DNA of 40,802 nucleotides from Gemmatimonadota bacterium (GTDB lineage Bacteria > Gemmatimonadota > Gemmatimonadetes > Longimicrobiales > Gaopeijiaceae), in assembly GCA_016209885.1 (NCBI GenBank), contig JACQVF010000113.1, positions 1 to 40,802 of the forward strand, written 5' to 3'. Position 1 is the stretch's first letter, and every line of letters begins with the position of its first letter. This document shows, one piece after another, positions 23,409-31,907 of this stretch. The translations under genes and the position numbers were made by a program. The notes beneath the pieces are model-generated. The model worked only from the letters and a program-made list of their open reading frames with translations, was not told the DNA's origin and ran no database searches.

Positions 23409-24098
23409 CTACTCCTCGATGACGTACTCGAAGGCGAAGAGCGAGGCCACGAAGAAGATCACGTCGAAGGCAAGGAGCAACCGCACCCAGGCGCCCCCGT
23501 AGCCCATGGGATCACCCGCGAGCACGGCCCCGGTGGCCTCGACGGCGCCGACCAGCAGCGGGACGAGCATAGGGAAGAGGAGCAGGGGGAGGAGCACCTC
23601 GCGGGCGCGCACACGGCTGGCCATGGCGGCATAGAAGGTGCCCAGCGTGACGAAGCCGAAGGTCCCCAGGAGCAGCACGCCCGCCAACCCCGGAAACGGC
23701 CGGAGCAGCGGAAGGCCGTAGAAGATCGCCGCCGCCGGAAGCACGATGGCCTCCACCAGCAGTACGACGGTCAGATTCGCAGCGAGCTTCCCGAGGAAGA
23801 TCGCCTTGCGGTCGCCCGGATAGAGGAGCAACGCTTCCAGCGCGCCGCCCTCCAGCTCGAGCTGGTACGAACGGCTGAAGACCAGGACGCCGCTGAAGAG
23901 CACAGTCAACCAGACGATCCCCGCGCCCGCCGCACGCAGCGCCTCCGCATCCGGACCCAGCGCGAACCCGAAGAGGAGAAGCATGAGGGCCGCGAAGAAC
24001 ACCACGGCATTGAAGTTCGCCTTCGTGCGCCGCTCCGCGGTGAGGTCCTTCCACGCCACCGCGCCGGCCCGCGCAACCTCCCGCGACAGTGCGGTCAC
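23409..24098 (-). CDS. ccmB: CcmB haem-exporter-type ABC permease
   Basis: A 229-residue inner-membrane protein with six hydrophobic helices. It starts TALSREVARAGAVAWKDL after a GTG start; ERRTKANFNAVVFFAALMLLLF and LELEGGALEALLLYPGDRKAIFLGK are typical CcmB segments, the latter the loop that contacts the ATPase. CcmA and CcmB form the ABC part of the CcmABCD complex that releases holo-CcmE. The GTG at 24098 overlaps the CcmA stop as GTGA. It is the last gene of the operon, whose order reads (domain protein)-ccmC-D-E-F-G-H-A-B. Confidence 0.93.
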   Translation of the reverse strand: MTALSREVARAGAVAWKDLTAERRTKANFNAVVFFAALMLLLFGFALGPDAEALRAAGAGIVWLTVLFSGVLVFSRSYQLELEGGALEALLLYPGDRKAIFLGKLAANLTVVLLVEAIVLPAAAIFYGLPLLRPFPGLAGVLLLGTFGFVTLGTFYAAMASRVRAREVLLPLLLFPMLVPLLVGAVEATGAVLAGDPMGYGGAWVRLLLAFDVIFFVASLFAFEYVIEE

Positions 24099-24904
24099 AG
24101 CGCCACCGTCCCTTCTTCCCTGCCGCTGACCGCCACGGGTGAAGCAGGGCCGTTGCTCACCGCGACGGCGTCGAGCTCGGTCTCGCGCAGCACGCCGGTC
24201 TCCAGGAGTGCCACCCGATCCACGACCCCGGCCACGCCCCGCAGGTCGTGCGTCGCCATGACGACCGCACCGCCCCGCGCCTTCGTGTGGCGCACGAGCG
24301 CGTTCACGCATTCCACGCCGTCCACGTCCAGGCTCGCGTACGGCTCGTCCATGAGCAGAAGGCGAGGCGGCTCGAGGAGCAGGCGCGCGAGCGCGAGGCG
24401 CCGGCGCATCCCCGCCGAGAACGCACGGACCCGCCGATCCGCGTCGTGAAGAAGCCCCACCATGTCCAGCAGCCGGGCGATCTCCGGGGCGTCCGGCACG
24501 CGTCCCCTCATACGGCACGCGAACCGCAGGTTCTCCCCGGCGGTCAGGTCCTCGTAGAGGGCAGGGGCATGGCCCAGCAGCCCGATGATCTCCCGCACGC
24601 TCGGCGCCTCGCGCACGACATCGAGGCCGTAGACGCGCCCTGTCCCGCGCGTGGGGCGAAGGAGCGTCGCCGCTATGCGGAGCAGCGTCGTCTTGCCGGT
24701 GCCGTTCCGCCCCACCAGCGCCAGCGCCTCGCCTGGCGGCACCTGCAACGATGCGCCCCGCAGCACCCAGCGCTGCCCGAACCGCCGGGCGATGCCCGCC
24801 AGCTCGAGCGCGAGGGGAACCGTGGGGCGCGTGACGCCCGAGGGAGCCTGTCGCTCCGCCACGCCCGCGAGGAGGCGATCCGGGGACGCGTAGGCTCGCG
24901 CCAT
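24095..24904 (-). CDS. ccmA: CcmA haem-exporter-type ABC ATPase
   Basis: A 269-residue ATPase: Walker A GRNGTGKTTLL, signature FSAGMRRRLALARLLL, Walker B RLLLMDEPYASLD, H-loop ATHDLRG. It powers release of holo-CcmE from CcmCDE. The first 35 residues (to VPLALELAGIARRFG) are an N-terminal extension relative to common CcmA of about 205 residues, and the C-terminus has another 25 extra. The ATG at 24904 lies 5 bases after the CcmH stop; a later start is possible. It couples to ccmB by a GTGA overlap. Confidence 0.92.
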   Translation of the reverse strand: MARAYASPDRLLAGVAERQAPSGVTRPTVPLALELAGIARRFGQRWVLRGASLQVPPGEALALVGRNGTGKTTLLRIAATLLRPTRGTGRVYGLDVVREAPSVREIIGLLGHAPALYEDLTAGENLRFACRMRGRVPDAPEIARLLDMVGLLHDADRRVRAFSAGMRRRLALARLLLEPPRLLLMDEPYASLDVDGVECVNALVRHTKARGGAVVMATHDLRGVAGVVDRVALLETGVLRETELDAVAVSNGPASPVAVSGREEGTVAL

Positions 24905-24909
24905 GGCGA

Positions 24910-25494
24910 TCACGGCTCGCCAGCCGCGTCGCGAGCGTCCGCGGCGACAGCGGTTCGGTCTGCCGCGTCCGCTCCGGGCCCTGCCCGGCTCCACCGCCGG
25001 ACGCTTGCCACCACCACGGCTGCGCCCGCCAGGAGCGCGATGAACGGGAGCAGATACACGACCAGGTTGAACCCTCGAGGCTCCGGGGAGAGAAGGATAA
25101 ACTCTCCGTACTTGCTCACGAAGTAGTCCTTCACCTCTTTCGGCGTCCGCCCGGCTGCGAGCTGCTCGCGGATCACCGCCTTCATCTCCTGGGCCAGATC
25201 GGTGGGCGAATCCTTGAGCGAGAGCCCCTGGCAGACCGGACAGCGGAGCTGCGACGCGATCTCACCTACCCGCGCCTCGAGCGCCGAGTCCGCCTGCACC
25301 GGCGCAGAGATCCCCGCGGGCGGCGCGGGCTGCCCCGACGTCTGGAGCGCAGCCGCCCGGGGCGGGGCAGGCGCCGGCGCCGTTGGAGTAGCCGCAGCCG
25401 TGTGACCCTCGAGGGCACCGCACCCAACGCCCACCGAGACCACGAGCGCGAGCCAGCCGGCGCGCCGCAGCCACCGCGGGCCACGCCGGTTCAT
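24910..25494 (-). CDS. ccmH: CcmH/CycL apocytochrome thiol-reductant protein
   Basis: A 194-residue protein with an N-terminal signal or anchor (WLALVVSVGVGCG), a Pro/Ala-rich linker, then the periplasmic domain with the redox motif LRCPVCQGLSLKDSP (CxxC), YFVSKYGEFILLSPEP, and one C-terminal membrane helix (LVVYLLPFIALLAGAAVVV). It reduces the CXXCH cysteines of apocytochromes and works with CcmF. Lipobox-like GVGCG suggests it may be lipidated. The ATG overlaps the CcmG stop as ATGA. CcmI is not visible. Confidence 0.92.
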   Translation of the reverse strand: MNRRGPRWLRRAGWLALVVSVGVGCGALEGHTAAATPTAPAPAPPRAAALQTSGQPAPPAGISAPVQADSALEARVGEIASQLRCPVCQGLSLKDSPTDLAQEMKAVIREQLAAGRTPKEVKDYFVSKYGEFILLSPEPRGFNLVVYLLPFIALLAGAAVVVASVRRWSRAGPGADAADRTAVAADARDAAGEP

Positions 25495-26072
25495 GGAGCC
25501 GCCTCCGCGGCCGGGGCCGCCAGCAGACGCTCGAGCCATTCGGTGAGAACCGCGGGCGTCACGGGCCCGACATGCTTGCGGGCTACGCGGCCATCGCGGC
25601 CGATGAAGAACGTCTCGGGGACACCGTAGAGCCCGTACTCGATGGCGGTCCGCGACCCGGGATCCAGGAGCGCCGGATAGCTCTGCCCGCCCATCTCGGC
25701 GATCCAACGCCGCGCGTTGTCGGGCGTGTCGTCGTAGACGACGCCGTAGAAGCGGACGCCTCGCTCTGAGTAGTCCAACGCCGCGCGTGAGAGCACCGGG
25801 TGCTCGTCCCGGCACGCGATGCACCACGAGGCCCAGAAGTTGAGTACCACGACCTCCCCGCGGTGCTCGGCGAGCCGCACCGTGTCGCCGGCCCCGGACC
25901 ACGCCGGCCCACCCACGTCGCGCGTGTCCAGGACCGCCAGCGCGAATCCAGGAGCCGGGCGGCCCGGCAGCGGTGAGGGGATCTCCCGCGGATCGCGAGT
26001 CAGCCCGAAGGCCAGGAGCGCCACCATGGAAATGGAGGTCAGCGCCACTCCGGCGCCGCGCCAACCGCTCAT
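25491..26072 (-). CDS. ccmG: CcmG/DsbE membrane-anchored thioredoxin
   Basis: A 193-residue protein with one N-terminal membrane segment (VALTSISMVALLAFGL) and a periplasmic thioredoxin fold: VVLNFWASWCIACRDEHP (CxxC active site), GVVYDDTPDNARRW (the CcmG-type insert with acidic residues), and the cis-Pro motif GVPETFFIGRDG. It keeps CcmH and apocytochrome cysteines reduced. Spacing to ccmF is 83 bases, the only loose junction of the operon; it ends in the ATGA overlap with ccmH. Confidence 0.94.
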   Translation of the reverse strand: MSGWRGAGVALTSISMVALLAFGLTRDPREIPSPLPGRPAPGFALAVLDTRDVGGPAWSGAGDTVRLAEHRGEVVVLNFWASWCIACRDEHPVLSRAALDYSERGVRFYGVVYDDTPDNARRWIAEMGGQSYPALLDPGSRTAIEYGLYGVPETFFIGRDGRVARKHVGPVTPAVLTEWLERLLAAPAAEAAP

Positions 26073-26155
26073 GCCCCGCCTTTCCCGCCTGGGAGTGCCG
26101 GGAGCGCCATCACCGGCGTCGTACCCCGGCACCCCGCGAACCGCAGCCACGGGGC

Positions 26156-28171
26156 TCACGGCATGACCCCCGCTGGCGCGCGCCGTGGCCTCACTCGCGG
26201 CGCTCGGTGCGGCGACTGCACGCGCGCGGCGACGCGCCGTCCAGGCCAGATCGCGACCAGCGCACCCAGAGCGACGATGGCACAGCCAAGCCAGATCCAC
26301 GCGACCAGCGGCTGAACGAGCACGGAGAGCGTGGCCGTCGAGCCGTCCTGCGCGAAGGCCATGAGATTCACGAACACGTCCCGCAGTCCGGTCTTCACCG
26401 CAGGCGTAGGGACGGGCTCGGCCTGTACGCGGAAGTAGTTCAGCCGCGGGTCGAGGGTACCGCGGACCCGCCCGTCCTCGAGAAGCTGCAGGCTCGCGCC
26501 CACCACAAAGCGGTGCGCATCCTCCTTTGCCCACAGCTCGCCGAAGCGCAGCTCGTACCCGCCAACCGCCACCGTCTCGCCCGGCGCCAGCGTCGCCTCC
26601 CGCTCCGCCTTGAAGCTCGATGACGCCGCCACGCCCGTGGCCAGCACGATCACGCCCACATGGGCCAGGTAGCCGCCGAAGCGCCGGCGATTCGCCGCCA
26701 CCAGCCGAACCAGCGCCAGGGGAGGCGGCTCGCCGTGCGCCCGCATGCGCGCCCGCACGCCCACGACGTACTCGCGCGCGTTCGCAACGAGGGCGAACGC
26801 CGCGAACGCGAAGGCGAGCAGCGTGAACGGGGCTCGGGCGCCGACGGCGGCGGAGGCGGCGACCGCGAGCACCGCCGCGAGCGCGGGCGCCAGCAGCCGG
26901 CGCTTGAGCGTCCCCACAGCCGCGCTCCCCCACGGCAGCGCCGGGCCCACCCCCATGAGGAAGAGAAGCGCCACCGCAAGCGGCAGGGTCATGCGGTTGA
27001 AGAAGGGCGCCCCCACACTGACCTTGACGCCCCGTACCGCCTCGGCCGCCAGCGGGAACAGCGTTCCCAGGAGCACGGTGAACGTAAACGCGCTGAACAG
27101 CAGATTGTTGATCAGGAACGCGGTCTCCCGCGACGCCGCGCCCTCCAGCCGACCGCGGCCGCGCAGCTCATCGCCGCGCGCCGCGAGCAGCCAGAGGGAG
27201 AAGACGAGCACGATCGCGATGAACCCGAGGAAGTAGTAGCCGATCGTCCCCTGGGTGAACGCATGGACCGAGGACAAAATCCCGCTCCGCGTGAGAAACG
27301 TCCCGAGGATGGTCAGCAGGAACGTCGCGACGATGAGGCTGAGGTTCCACACCTTCAGCATCCCGCGGCGCTGCTGCACCATCACGGAGTGAAGGAATGC
27401 TGTCGCCGTGAGCCAGGGCATGAACGACGCGTTTTCGACGGGATCCCAGGCCCAGTAGCCGCCCCACCCCAAGACCTCGTAGGACCACCACATGCCGGCG
27501 ACGATGGCGACCGAAAGGAAGATCCACGCGGCGATCGTCCAGCGTCGCGTCGCGCGTATCCAGCCGTCGTCGAGCTGCCGCGAGAGGAGCGCCGCGACCC
27601 CGAACGCGAACGGCACCGTCATGCCGACGTAGCCCAGGTAGAGAAACGGAGGATGCACCGCCATGAGCGGGTGGTTCTGAAGCAGCGGGTTGGGCCCCGG
27701 GCCGTCCGCCGGCACCGGCCATACGCGGCCGAACGGATTCGCCGGCCCCACCAGGAGCAGGTAGAAGAACGCGCCCACCGCCAGCATCGTGGCCGTGGCG
27801 TACCCCGCCAGCTCATCCGACCGCTCGCGGCTCAGGTAGACCAGCGCCGCCGTGTACGCCGCGAGCACCCAGCCCCAGAAGAGGATCGAACCATCCAGCG
27901 CCGCCCACAGCGAGATCACCGTGAAGAAGAGAGGCGTCGAGCGGCTCCCGACCTCCGCCACGTAGGAGACGCTGAAATCGTGGGTGACCAGGGCGTAGAC
28001 CATCGCGCCCGTGGCCAGGCTCAGGAGCCCGAAGTTCGCGTACGCCGCGGCGCCGGCGCTCCGGAGCAGCGCGGGGCGCTGCGCCCGCAGCCCCACCACC
28101 GCCGCCACGACGCCGTAGACCGACTGCGCGAGCGCCAGGGCGACCGCCGCGTACCCCAGCGCTCCAATCAC
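26156..28171 (-). CDS. ccmF: CcmF cytochrome c haem lyase component
   Basis: A 671-residue membrane protein with many helices. The haem-handling tryptophan-rich WWD motif is WGGYWAWDPVENASFMPWL. Conserved histidines are seen in NHPLMAVHPPFLYLG, and LTRSGILSSVHAFT is a further family block. A periplasmic domain lies near the C-terminus (GGYELRFGELWAKED). CcmF transfers haem from CcmE to reduced apocytochrome. The GTG at 28171 overlaps the CcmE stop as GTGA and starts directly with the first helix; the frame continues upstream but overlaps ccmE. Confidence 0.95.
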   Translation of the reverse strand: MIGALGYAAVALALAQSVYGVVAAVVGLRAQRPALLRSAGAAAYANFGLLSLATGAMVYALVTHDFSVSYVAEVGSRSTPLFFTVISLWAALDGSILFWGWVLAAYTAALVYLSRERSDELAGYATATMLAVGAFFYLLLVGPANPFGRVWPVPADGPGPNPLLQNHPLMAVHPPFLYLGYVGMTVPFAFGVAALLSRQLDDGWIRATRRWTIAAWIFLSVAIVAGMWWSYEVLGWGGYWAWDPVENASFMPWLTATAFLHSVMVQQRRGMLKVWNLSLIVATFLLTILGTFLTRSGILSSVHAFTQGTIGYYFLGFIAIVLVFSLWLLAARGDELRGRGRLEGAASRETAFLINNLLFSAFTFTVLLGTLFPLAAEAVRGVKVSVGAPFFNRMTLPLAVALLFLMGVGPALPWGSAAVGTLKRRLLAPALAAVLAVAASAAVGARAPFTLLAFAFAAFALVANAREYVVGVRARMRAHGEPPPLALVRLVAANRRRFGGYLAHVGVIVLATGVAASSSFKAEREATLAPGETVAVGGYELRFGELWAKEDAHRFVVGASLQLLEDGRVRGTLDPRLNYFRVQAEPVPTPAVKTGLRDVFVNLMAFAQDGSTATLSVLVQPLVAWIWLGCAIVALGALVAIWPGRRVAARVQSPHRAPRVRPRRAPAGVMP

Positions 28172-28647
28172 CGTCCGCTCTCCCGGATCAGGGTGCGGTA
28201 GATCTCCTCGGGGCGGTGTCCGGGCGTGGGCGCACGATACTCGTTCGAGTGCCTCACCATGAGGTTCGTGGACTCGAAGACGCCCCCCTGTCTGAGGCGA
28301 CCCTCCACCACCACGCCGATCCCGTCCCGGAACATCTGCGGCGGTGCGCCCCGGGAATGAACGACCACGTCCGTCGCACCGTCCGTCACCCGGAACCTGA
28401 GGTCCAGCGCCTTCGCGTCCCACTCCACCGTACCGGCCGCCACCTGGCCGCCCAACCGCACTGGCGCGTCGAACCCGCCCTCGCCCCGCTTCACGAGCTC
28501 CGTCGGCGTGAGGAAGTAGACCAGATTCTCACCGATCCCTCCGTAGAGGAGATAGGCGAAGCCGCCCAGGATCGCGACCACGGCCGTGATCATCCCTACG
28601 CGGCGGCGCACGCGCGGAGCGGACGGGCCCGTCTGACGCGCGCTCAC
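28168..28647 (-). CDS. ccmE: CcmE haem chaperone
   Basis: A 159-residue haem chaperone anchored by one N-terminal helix (GMITAVVAILGGFAYLLYG). The periplasmic OB-fold has VKRGEGGFDAPVRLGGQV, LDLRFRVTDGATDVVVHSRG, and PPQMFRDGIGVVVEGRL. The haem-binding His lies in the HxxxY motif MVRHSNEYRAP near the C-terminus. It takes haem from CcmC and delivers it to CcmF. The GTG start at 28647 overlaps the CcmD stop as GTGA. Confidence 0.93.
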   Translation of the reverse strand: MSARQTGPSAPRVRRRVGMITAVVAILGGFAYLLYGGIGENLVYFLTPTELVKRGEGGFDAPVRLGGQVAAGTVEWDAKALDLRFRVTDGATDVVVHSRGAPPQMFRDGIGVVVEGRLRQGGVFESTNLMVRHSNEYRAPTPGHRPEEIYRTLIRESGR

Positions 28648-28787
28648 GGCCCGCCCCTCACTGCCGCCTGCGCGCTCTCGAAGAGCGCCCGGGCCCGCCG
28701 CGCGCGCGCACGCACGTAGGCCGCGTACCCCAGAAGCACCGCCCAGGTCAGCCCATAGGCCGCGGTCACGTAGCTCCACTCACCCAT
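28644..28787 (-). CDS. ccmD: CcmD small membrane protein
   Basis: A 47-residue protein: MGEWSYVTAAYGLTWAVLLGY starts with a single membrane helix, followed by a positively charged tail (VRARARRARALFES), exactly the CcmD plan. CcmD stabilises CcmE in the CcmABCD release complex. Its start overlaps the ccmC 3' end by 8 bases and its stop overlaps ccmE as GTGA. Confidence 0.88.
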   Translation of the reverse strand: MGEWSYVTAAYGLTWAVLLGYAAYVRARARRARALFESAQAAVRGGP

Positions 28788-29517
28788 GCGCACCTCCCTG
28801 CACCAGTGCGGCTTCCTCGAGGAGCTCGTCGGCCGCGCGCTCGAGCCTCGCAGCCCGGTACCGGACCAGGAGGAAGTAGAGGAAGACCAGGAAGAACGCG
28901 ATCGCGTTCAGCCTGAGCCCCAGCACGTAAGCGGAATCCACCGTCGACGGACTGGACTGCACCTGATGGAGCGTGCGCCACCAGCGCACGCTCAGGTAGA
29001 CGATGGGTACGTTCAGGAACCCCAGCACCCCCACTGCCGCGCTCCAGCGCGCCCGTCGCTCGGCGTCCTCCGTGAACGCCCGGAGCGCCAGATAGCCCGC
29101 GTACATCACCAGTAAGATCGCCGTCGTGGTGAGCCGCGGATCCCACGTCCACCACACGCCCCACGTCGGCCGGCCCCAGATCGAGCCTAGCGCCAGCGTG
29201 AGCGCCGTCAGCACGACACCCACCTCCGCAGCGGAGGCCGCCAGCAGATCGTGGCGCTCGCTCCGGCGCCACAGATACAGCAGGCTTGCGACAAACACGA
29301 TCGTGAACGCGAGGAACGCGTTCCACGCCGCAGGCACGTGCACGTACATGATCTTCTGCAGGTGTCCCATGTCGCGGTCCGGCGGTGAGAGGGCGAAGCC
29401 CGCCACCTGCGCGCCCACCAGCGCGAGGAGTGCAACCCAGCCGAGCACCGCGAAGGACGCCAGGCCCGCCTGCGGTGCCCGATTTGCCGAACCGCCCGCC
29501 GATTCCACTACGTGCAT
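28780..29517 (-). CDS. ccmC: CcmC haem transfer protein
   Basis: A 245-residue protein with six helices and the WWD motif WGVWWTWDPRLTTTAILL. Conserved histidines lie in IMYVHVPAAW and LHQVQSSPSTVD. CcmC attaches haem to the CcmE histidine. The ATG at 29517 overlaps the end of the upstream glutamyl-tRNA-reductase-like domain gene by 10 bases. In several phyla a CcmC/HemX-like gene lies next to hemA, which fits the odd upstream gene here. Confidence 0.95.
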   Translation of the reverse strand: MHVVESAGGSANRAPQAGLASFAVLGWVALLALVGAQVAGFALSPPDRDMGHLQKIMYVHVPAAWNAFLAFTIVFVASLLYLWRRSERHDLLAASAAEVGVVLTALTLALGSIWGRPTWGVWWTWDPRLTTTAILLVMYAGYLALRAFTEDAERRARWSAAVGVLGFLNVPIVYLSVRWWRTLHQVQSSPSTVDSAYVLGLRLNAIAFFLVFLYFLLVRYRAARLERAADELLEEAALVQGGAHG

Positions 29518-29891
29518 GATGTCCCGTCTCCACCCGAGTCTTGCCTCGCTCGCCCGCCGCCCAGGCGCCGGCCCGCTTCGAGCCCGCCCACCACGGCCGA
29601 GGCCGCGACCGCCGCTTCCGCACGCGCCCCGAGCCCGAGCAGGTGACGCGCGTCCTCGAGCGCGGCGCCGTCGCCACCGTTCGCCCAGGCTTGTTGCACG
29701 CGGAGGGCCGGGCCTCGCAGCAGCCGCTTCACGAGCTGTCGCGTGAGCATCTCGATCGCATCGCGGTCGCGCCGCTCCAGATGCCCCATCCGCTGGAGGG
29801 CGCGCTCAAGCTCGCCCCGGCGAATCGCCTCCGCGCGGGCACGCACGGCTCGCAAGAACGAGACCAGCTCCGCGGTATTCGCGTTCGCCAT
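29508..29891 (-). CDS. Stand-alone glutamyl-tRNA reductase dimerisation-domain protein
   Basis: A 127-residue protein. Residues 8-75 (AELVSFLRAVRARAEAIRRG, ELERALQRMGHLERRDRDAI, MLTRQLVKRLLRGP) closely follow the helical dimerisation domain at the C-terminus of glutamyl-tRNA reductase (HemA). The catalytic Cys domain and NADPH domain are absent, and no such sequence is found in other frames upstream. The last 40 residues are Ala/Gly-rich. ATG 29891 or GTG 29903 can be the start. It is coupled to ccmC by a 10-base overlap and driven by a -24/-12 candidate. It may be a truncated hemA or a domain kept to bind GluTR; the latter is speculation. Confidence 0.7.
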   Translation of the reverse strand: MANANTAELVSFLRAVRARAEAIRRGELERALQRMGHLERRDRDAIEMLTRQLVKRLLRGPALRVQQAWANGGDGAALEDARHLLGLGARAEAAVAASAVVGGLEAGRRLGGGRARQDSGGDGTSCT

Positions 29892-29922
29892 TTCCGAACT
29901 CACTGTTTCCGATCCCCGTCTT

Positions 29923-29935
29923 GGTTCACCGAACC
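29923..29935. promoter_or_regulatory. Palindrome GGTTC-ACC-GAACC, possible activator site
   Basis: An inverted repeat (5-base arms, 3-base gap) centred about 117 bases upstream of the -24 element at 30046, a usual distance for a sigma54 enhancer site. Its GTTC/GAAC halves resemble those of the palindrome at 6081-6094, though the gap differs by one base. Tentative. Confidence 0.3.
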
Positions 29936-29986
29936 CCGGGGCATCCGCCGGAGCATGTTGCGGGCGCCATCTGCGGTGGCTGCGGG

Positions 29987-30002
29987 TACAAGAACCGTGC
30001 CG
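29987..30002 (-). promoter_or_regulatory. Sigma54 promoter candidate for the ccm operon
   Basis: Minus strand CGGCACGGTTCTTGTA: 10 of 12 positions. The -24 block GGCACG is perfect; the -12 has TTGT instead of TTGC. It lies about 97 bases before the ATG at 29891 and is back to back with the hemG element. Confidence 0.5.
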
Positions 30003-30045
30003 AGCGCGTCCGGCCGCCGCCGGCCACGCCCGAAGTGCCCAGGGG

Positions 30046-30061
30046 TGGCACAGGGCTTGCC
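30046..30061 (+). promoter_or_regulatory. Sigma54 promoter candidate for hemG-type gene
   Basis: TGGCACAGGGCTTGCC: 10 of 12 positions with intact TGGCAC and TTGC and exact GG-N10-GC spacing. The -12 lies 76 bases before the ATG at 30136. Only 43 bases separate it from the divergent ccm element. Confidence 0.65.
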
Positions 30062-30135
30062 CCCCTCGCCGCGCGCCGGACAACGCACGCAGGTGGACAT
30101 AGATTGGGTGCGAGAAGCGAACAACCGAGGAGACC

Positions 30136-31431
30136 ATGAAGGTCGGAATCATAGGCGCCGGCATTACCGGCCTCACGCTGTCCCGCCACCTGCGCGCCCG
30201 CGGCGTCGCCCATGCCTGCCTGGAGGCCGGAGCCGAGCCTGGAGGCGTGATCCGGAGCTGCGAGGTCGAGGGGCGCGTCCTCGAGCTCGGACCGCAACGG
30301 TTGCGGATAGGCCCTGAGCTCGCGCCGCTTCTCGAGGAGCTCGGACTTCAGGGCGAGGTGTTGCGCTCCCGGGGGAAGCTGCCGCTCTACGTCTACTTCG
30401 ACGGGCACCTTCACCAAGTGCCGTTCTCCGTTACGGCGTTTCTCGCCACGGACCTCCTCTCGTTGCGCGGGAAGCTGCGCCTCCTGGCGGAGCCGCTCGT
30501 GCGCTCCAGAGGGAACGGCCAGGAGACCGTGGCCGAGTTCTTCAGCCGCAAGTTCGGGCGCGAGGCATACGAGAACTTCCTGGGACCCCTGTTCGGCGGG
30601 ATCTACGGGTCCGATCCGCGGAAGATGTACGCGAAGTACGCGCTGGCGCGGCTCCTGGCCCTGGAGGAGCGCGCGGGAAGCCTGGTGGGAAGCGCGCTCC
30701 GAGCCGCACGCCGCGGTGGATTCTCCGCGGCCATCACGTTCCGCAGGGGAATGCAGGCGCTGCCCGAGGCCCTCTACGAGAGAAACCACGAGAACGTGCA
30801 CCTGAACACACCCGTTCATGGGTTGTGCGCCCGAGAACGCGGTTACACCTTGATCACCTCAGCGGGCGAACTCGATGTGGATCACGTCGTGATCACCGCA
30901 CGGGCCGACCAGGCCGCGCCGCTCCTGGCGCAAATCGCGCCGGAGGCCCCGAACCGCCTGGCGCGCCTGGCGTACAATCCGCTGGCCGTCGTCCACCTCC
31001 ATTCGGCGGCACGGCACCGCGGACTCGGCTACCAGATCCGCGGGGACCAGGACTTCCACACCCTCGGCGTGACCTGGAACTCCGGCACCTTCGAGCGAGA
31101 CGGCGTATTCACGTGCTTCCTCGGCGGCTGGAAACGCGCGGACCTGCTATCGCGATCCGACGCCGAGCTGGGACAAATCGCCCGCACCGAGTTCGAGGTC
31201 ATCATGGATGCACCCGCCCGAGTGCTCCACGTCCACCGCTGGCCCCGCGCCATCCCGGCCTACGACCTCTCGTGGCAGGCGCTGGACGGGCTCCGACTGC
31301 CGCCTGGTATCCACCTCGCGACCAACTACACCGGCGGCGTTGGCGTCTCGGCGCGCATGGGCGAGGCCCGCGCGCTGGCCGGACGCTTCGCGGGCGACAG
31401 CCGCCCGTCCCGGGTCTCGGGGACAGAATGA
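30136..31431 (+). CDS. FAD-dependent protoporphyrinogen oxidase (HemY-type)
   Basis: A 431-residue flavoprotein that oxidises protoporphyrinogen (or coproporphyrinogen) in haem synthesis. The N-terminus has the dinucleotide motif VGIIGAGITGLTLSRHL, then EAGAEPGGVIRS and the ELGPQRLRIGPEL block typical of HemY/PPO. The middle VAEFFSRKFGREAYENFLGP and GGIYGSDPRKMYAKYAL are family-specific, and the C-terminal FAD motif is HLATNYTGGVGVSARMGEA. The usual length is 450-480, so slightly short but complete. GAGGAG precedes the ATG. It diverges from the ccm operon, sharing a region with two back-to-back -24/-12 candidates; haem supply and cytochrome c assembly may be co-regulated. Confidence 0.9.
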   Translation: MKVGIIGAGITGLTLSRHLRARGVAHACLEAGAEPGGVIRSCEVEGRVLELGPQRLRIGPELAPLLEELGLQGEVLRSRGKLPLYVYFDGHLHQVPFSVTAFLATDLLSLRGKLRLLAEPLVRSRGNGQETVAEFFSRKFGREAYENFLGPLFGGIYGSDPRKMYAKYALARLLALEERAGSLVGSALRAARRGGFSAAITFRRGMQALPEALYERNHENVHLNTPVHGLCARERGYTLITSAGELDVDHVVITARADQAAPLLAQIAPEAPNRLARLAYNPLAVVHLHSAARHRGLGYQIRGDQDFHTLGVTWNSGTFERDGVFTCFLGGWKRADLLSRSDAELGQIARTEFEVIMDAPARVLHVHRWPRAIPAYDLSWQALDGLRLPPGIHLATNYTGGVGVSARMGEARALAGRFAGDSRPSRVSGTE

Positions 31432-31907
31432 CCCACGCTGGGACTGAAGAGCCCGACGATATATCCTCGCGAGACCGGCAAGCGGGCAGGAGACGCGGGG
31501 CCAAGGGACTTGACGCACTCCCGGGGGACACCGTTCCGGCGTGAAGCCTGCGGCGATCCGGCGGAGGGGTTCACGTTGGAGGGAACCGAGGACGCGTTCC
31601 GCGCGTCTCTCGCGCGCGTGAATCCCTCCGGTGTCGCTGGCTTCGAGAGGCTCGTGGCCTCCAGGGAGGCACGCATCTCCCGCCGGTCTGGTGTGTCCGC
31701 GCGCGTGTGAGCATCTCAGCCTGTCGCTCCGTGTCGCCCCGGGGAGGCTTTTCGCCTCCGAGTGCAGGCCTTATCTTCCGACTGCGTAAGGAGATTCCGG
31801 AAGCGGCCTGCCTCCTCCCGCTTCCCCGGGGTGAGACCCCGGCCAATTCGAATGTGGAGTGCAGCTGCGGGTTCCAGCCCCTGCGGCTCGCACCTGTGCG
31901 GGCGGTG
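31432..31907. other. Intergenic, no gene supported
   Basis: Several open frames cross this 476-base stretch, but none has a ribosome site, recognisable motif or neighbour-like composition. One short plus-strand stretch (31510-31710, [19 protein letters not shown]) could be a remnant, but I cannot match it. The reading frame of the following kinase is open from 31707. Confidence 0.5.

Noticed and set aside
31510-31710. Short plus-strand frame between the haem oxidase and PAS kinase genes
   Set aside because: No ribosome site, no recognisable motif and arginine-rich composition.
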